A stretch of 22,324 nucleotides of DNA from Parachlorella kessleri (taxonomy: Eukaryota > Chlorophyta > Trebouxiophyceae > Chlorellales > Chlorellaceae), in the NCBI GenBank assembly GCA_001598975.1, contig BBXU01000235.1:1-22324 (forward strand). Direction: 5' to 3'. Of the stretch, positions 20,553 to 22,324 are shown piece after piece (within the stretch, counting starts at the first letter, position 1; the number at the start of each line of letters is the position of its first letter). The position numbers and the translations under genes were made by a program. Below the pieces are notes generated by a model. That model worked only from the letters and a program-made list of their open reading frames with translations. It was not told where the DNA came from and ran no database searches.

Positions 20553-22259
20553 ATGGCACTGACTAGCTGGTGGCATTGGTTCCCATCCCACCAGGGAGCC
20601 CCTTCTCTAGCTGGTCCCTGTGCCTCAGCTTTTGCTAAACGGGTTCAATGCAAACCACATCGTTGCCTCTACAAAGCCCAGCCCAGCAGTGCTGACGGCA
20701 TAATCAACTGGGCTGAGCAGGCCTTTGAGCAGGAGGCCTGCCGCGACCCTATCAACTTGGCCAAAGCGTGTATGCTTATTAGTCTCGAGGAAGAGGCAGC
20801 AGAGGAGGCCTCCCAGGCTTCTTACCTGAGTGCAGAAGGTCTTGAGCAAGACAGCCTGGGACGGCTCAGGTTGGGCACCCTGTGACGCTCAAGCTGCAGC
20901 ACGGCATTGCAGAAATGTTGTGCTGTGAACCATGGCTCTGCTACCACTGTTTGCTACATTCAGCAATATTGCCCACCACACCTGTGCCACTTGGCAATGC
21001 CTGGGTGTGCCAGCAAGCAGTGGCTAAGCAGCATTGCCAACAAGCCGAGGGTAGGCAGTGCATGCAGCGCGTGTACCCACCCTGCCCAAGCCAAGCCAGA
21101 AGGAGTGATTTCTACTGCAGGAGCACATCTGCAGCCTCCACATGGAATTTGGAAAGGCTGGAGGCACTTGCAGCTGAAGTTGCTGCCTTGTTCTACACCC
21201 GCTGCCAGGAGCTGGGGGTGGCTGGCGATCTGCAGGCAGCCTCCAATGTAGGCAATTCTTTGCACCCATGCAGCCCAACTCTATCAAGTGGAAATTTTGT
21301 AATATTGCACCGACAGGTTGCACCTCCAGATGTGGCTATGCATGGGCAAGTAATGTGCTACAGTGATCGGGTGTGTCCTCTCCCGCTGTGGCTGAGACTC
21401 CAGCAACCCAATGCAAATTGACACAACCTTCGACGAAACTTTCATGCATATTTGCATGCCGGAAGGCCATCCAAGCTGGCATGTGTATGCTCAGTCAACT
21501 TTATGTGATTGATCTCATCATTGCTCTTGCTGCCTTAGGCTGGAGCCCCTGACTCGGGGCTGCTGGACCTCCACCTAGCCCTCGTGCGGGCCTACCCTAC
21601 CCAGCTCCTAGGCGCTGTGAATGACGTGGTCTTCGGGCAGCAGGGCTACGCAAAGATGCAGCGGCATGGAGACCCCAGGGACTCTCTCCTAAGCTCGGTG
21701 TTGGAGAGGGGTCGTGGCAGCCCCGCCGCACTGGCCATTATGTATAGAGAGGTGGGGTGGCATTGCCGGGGAGCAGTGGCTGGCAATCCAAGACACTGCA
21801 GGGCTGCAAGTGGTGCCTGCACGGGTCACAAGCACATAGTAGCAATCAGCGGTGTCCAAGCTGTGCAGACTGCAAGACCTCCTGGTGTTCCCAGTGCAGG
21901 TCATTGCATGCTAGCCCCTATTGTGTAGGCTAGGTTGGGTGCTGTCGCGTGTGGATCACGCTGGTGCTTGCAAAGAGTAAGGCACCCAGCTACAAACCCA
22001 GCAAGCTGGCGTGTTCTGGGACTGTCATCCTGTCTTGGCTTGCCTTTGGGACCTGAGGCCAGCGTTGTGAGGGTGCACAGCACCTGTCTTGCTGATGCAG
22101 GTTTGCGCACGGCTGGGCTTGCCCATGCACGCTGCAGTGCTCGAGGGGGGAGGGTACTTGGTGCTGTGGCCGGCTGATGCAGCTGTCCACCTGACTGCTG
22201 CGGGGGAACGTCTGGTCGTGGACCCTTTCGCGGGCGGAGCGCTGTACAGCATGGAGGAG
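20553..22259 (+). CDS. SirB1/transglutaminase-like protein, 3' end outside window
   Basis: Predicted exons are 20553-20869, 21121-21247, 21539-21751 and 22101-22259; the gene then enters an intron (GTGTGT donor at 22260) and leaves the window. The 272 visible residues start with a Ser/Ala/Pro-containing, basic segment that could be a plastid transit peptide. A helical region (DPINLAKACMLISLEEEA, about 65-82) follows, as at the start of SirB1 proteins. The core has GYAKMQRHGDPRDSLLSSVL, RGSPAALAIMYRE, CARLGLPMHAAVLEGG and DPFAGGALYSMEE, matching the transglutaminase-like SirB1 domain. The family is named from bacterial sirB1; its biochemical activity is poorly defined, so I assign none. Many family members carry further TPR-like repeats, which would lie beyond the edge. 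The gene is divergent from hflX. Confidence 0.88.
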
Positions 22260-22324
22260 GTGTGTTGATTCCGTGGTGGCTAGTAGGGCCTGAAGTTCTG
22301 CGCATGAGGCTGATGGGGGGAGGG

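Noticed and set aside
1..22324. CRISPR array, prokaryotic defence island, transposase or reverse transcriptase
   Set aside because: No regular repeat-spacer array and no such coding domain is visible on either strand. Gene structure is eukaryotic throughout.

Overview
The window looks like nuclear DNA from a green alga (Chlorophyta). Every gene is split by many short introns, mostly with GT-AG borders. TGTAA, the usual chlorophyte polyadenylation signal, follows several reading frames. Several products are typical of plants and algae. No prokaryotic operon, phage, CRISPR array, tRNA, rRNA or intact mobile element is visible. I worked out exon borders by hand, requiring splice signals, unbroken reading phase across each junction and family motifs that run across junctions. 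They are predictions, not transcript data.

Layout from left to right: (1) 1-558, a non-coding flank with a cluster of small hairpins and a triple TATA-like repeat; (2) 559-4921 (+), a 12-exon cytochrome P450; (3) 5478-6187 (-), a three-exon single-domain rhodanese; (4) 6411-9903 (+), a nine-exon LPEAT1-like lysophospholipid acyltransferase, divergent from the rhodanese across 223 bp; (5) 11103-12184 (+), a second rhodanese whose first exon is unresolved and whose two introns match those of the first in position and phase; (6) 13150-15251 (-), a gene of unknown function encoding a predicted 404-residue protein; (7) 15788-20390 (-), a 12-exon organellar HflX-type GTPase; (8) 20553 to beyond the right edge (+), a SirB1/transglutaminase-like protein, divergent from HflX across 162 bp.

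The genes do not form an evident pathway. The P450 and acyltransferase are membrane enzymes, probably of the ER. HflX and the SirB1-like protein start with basic, Ser/Ala-rich or otherwise transit-like N-termini, consistent with import into plastid or mitochondrion. The rhodaneses belong to a plant/algal sulfurtransferase type.

I found no convincing previously undescribed multi-gene system. The best leads are the uncharacterised protein at 13150-15251, the duplicated rhodanese pair, a 60-nt tandem duplication that creates a second in-frame splice donor in the P450, a GC-AG intron and altered motif III in the acyltransferase, and an in-frame intron with a tandem acceptor in HflX.
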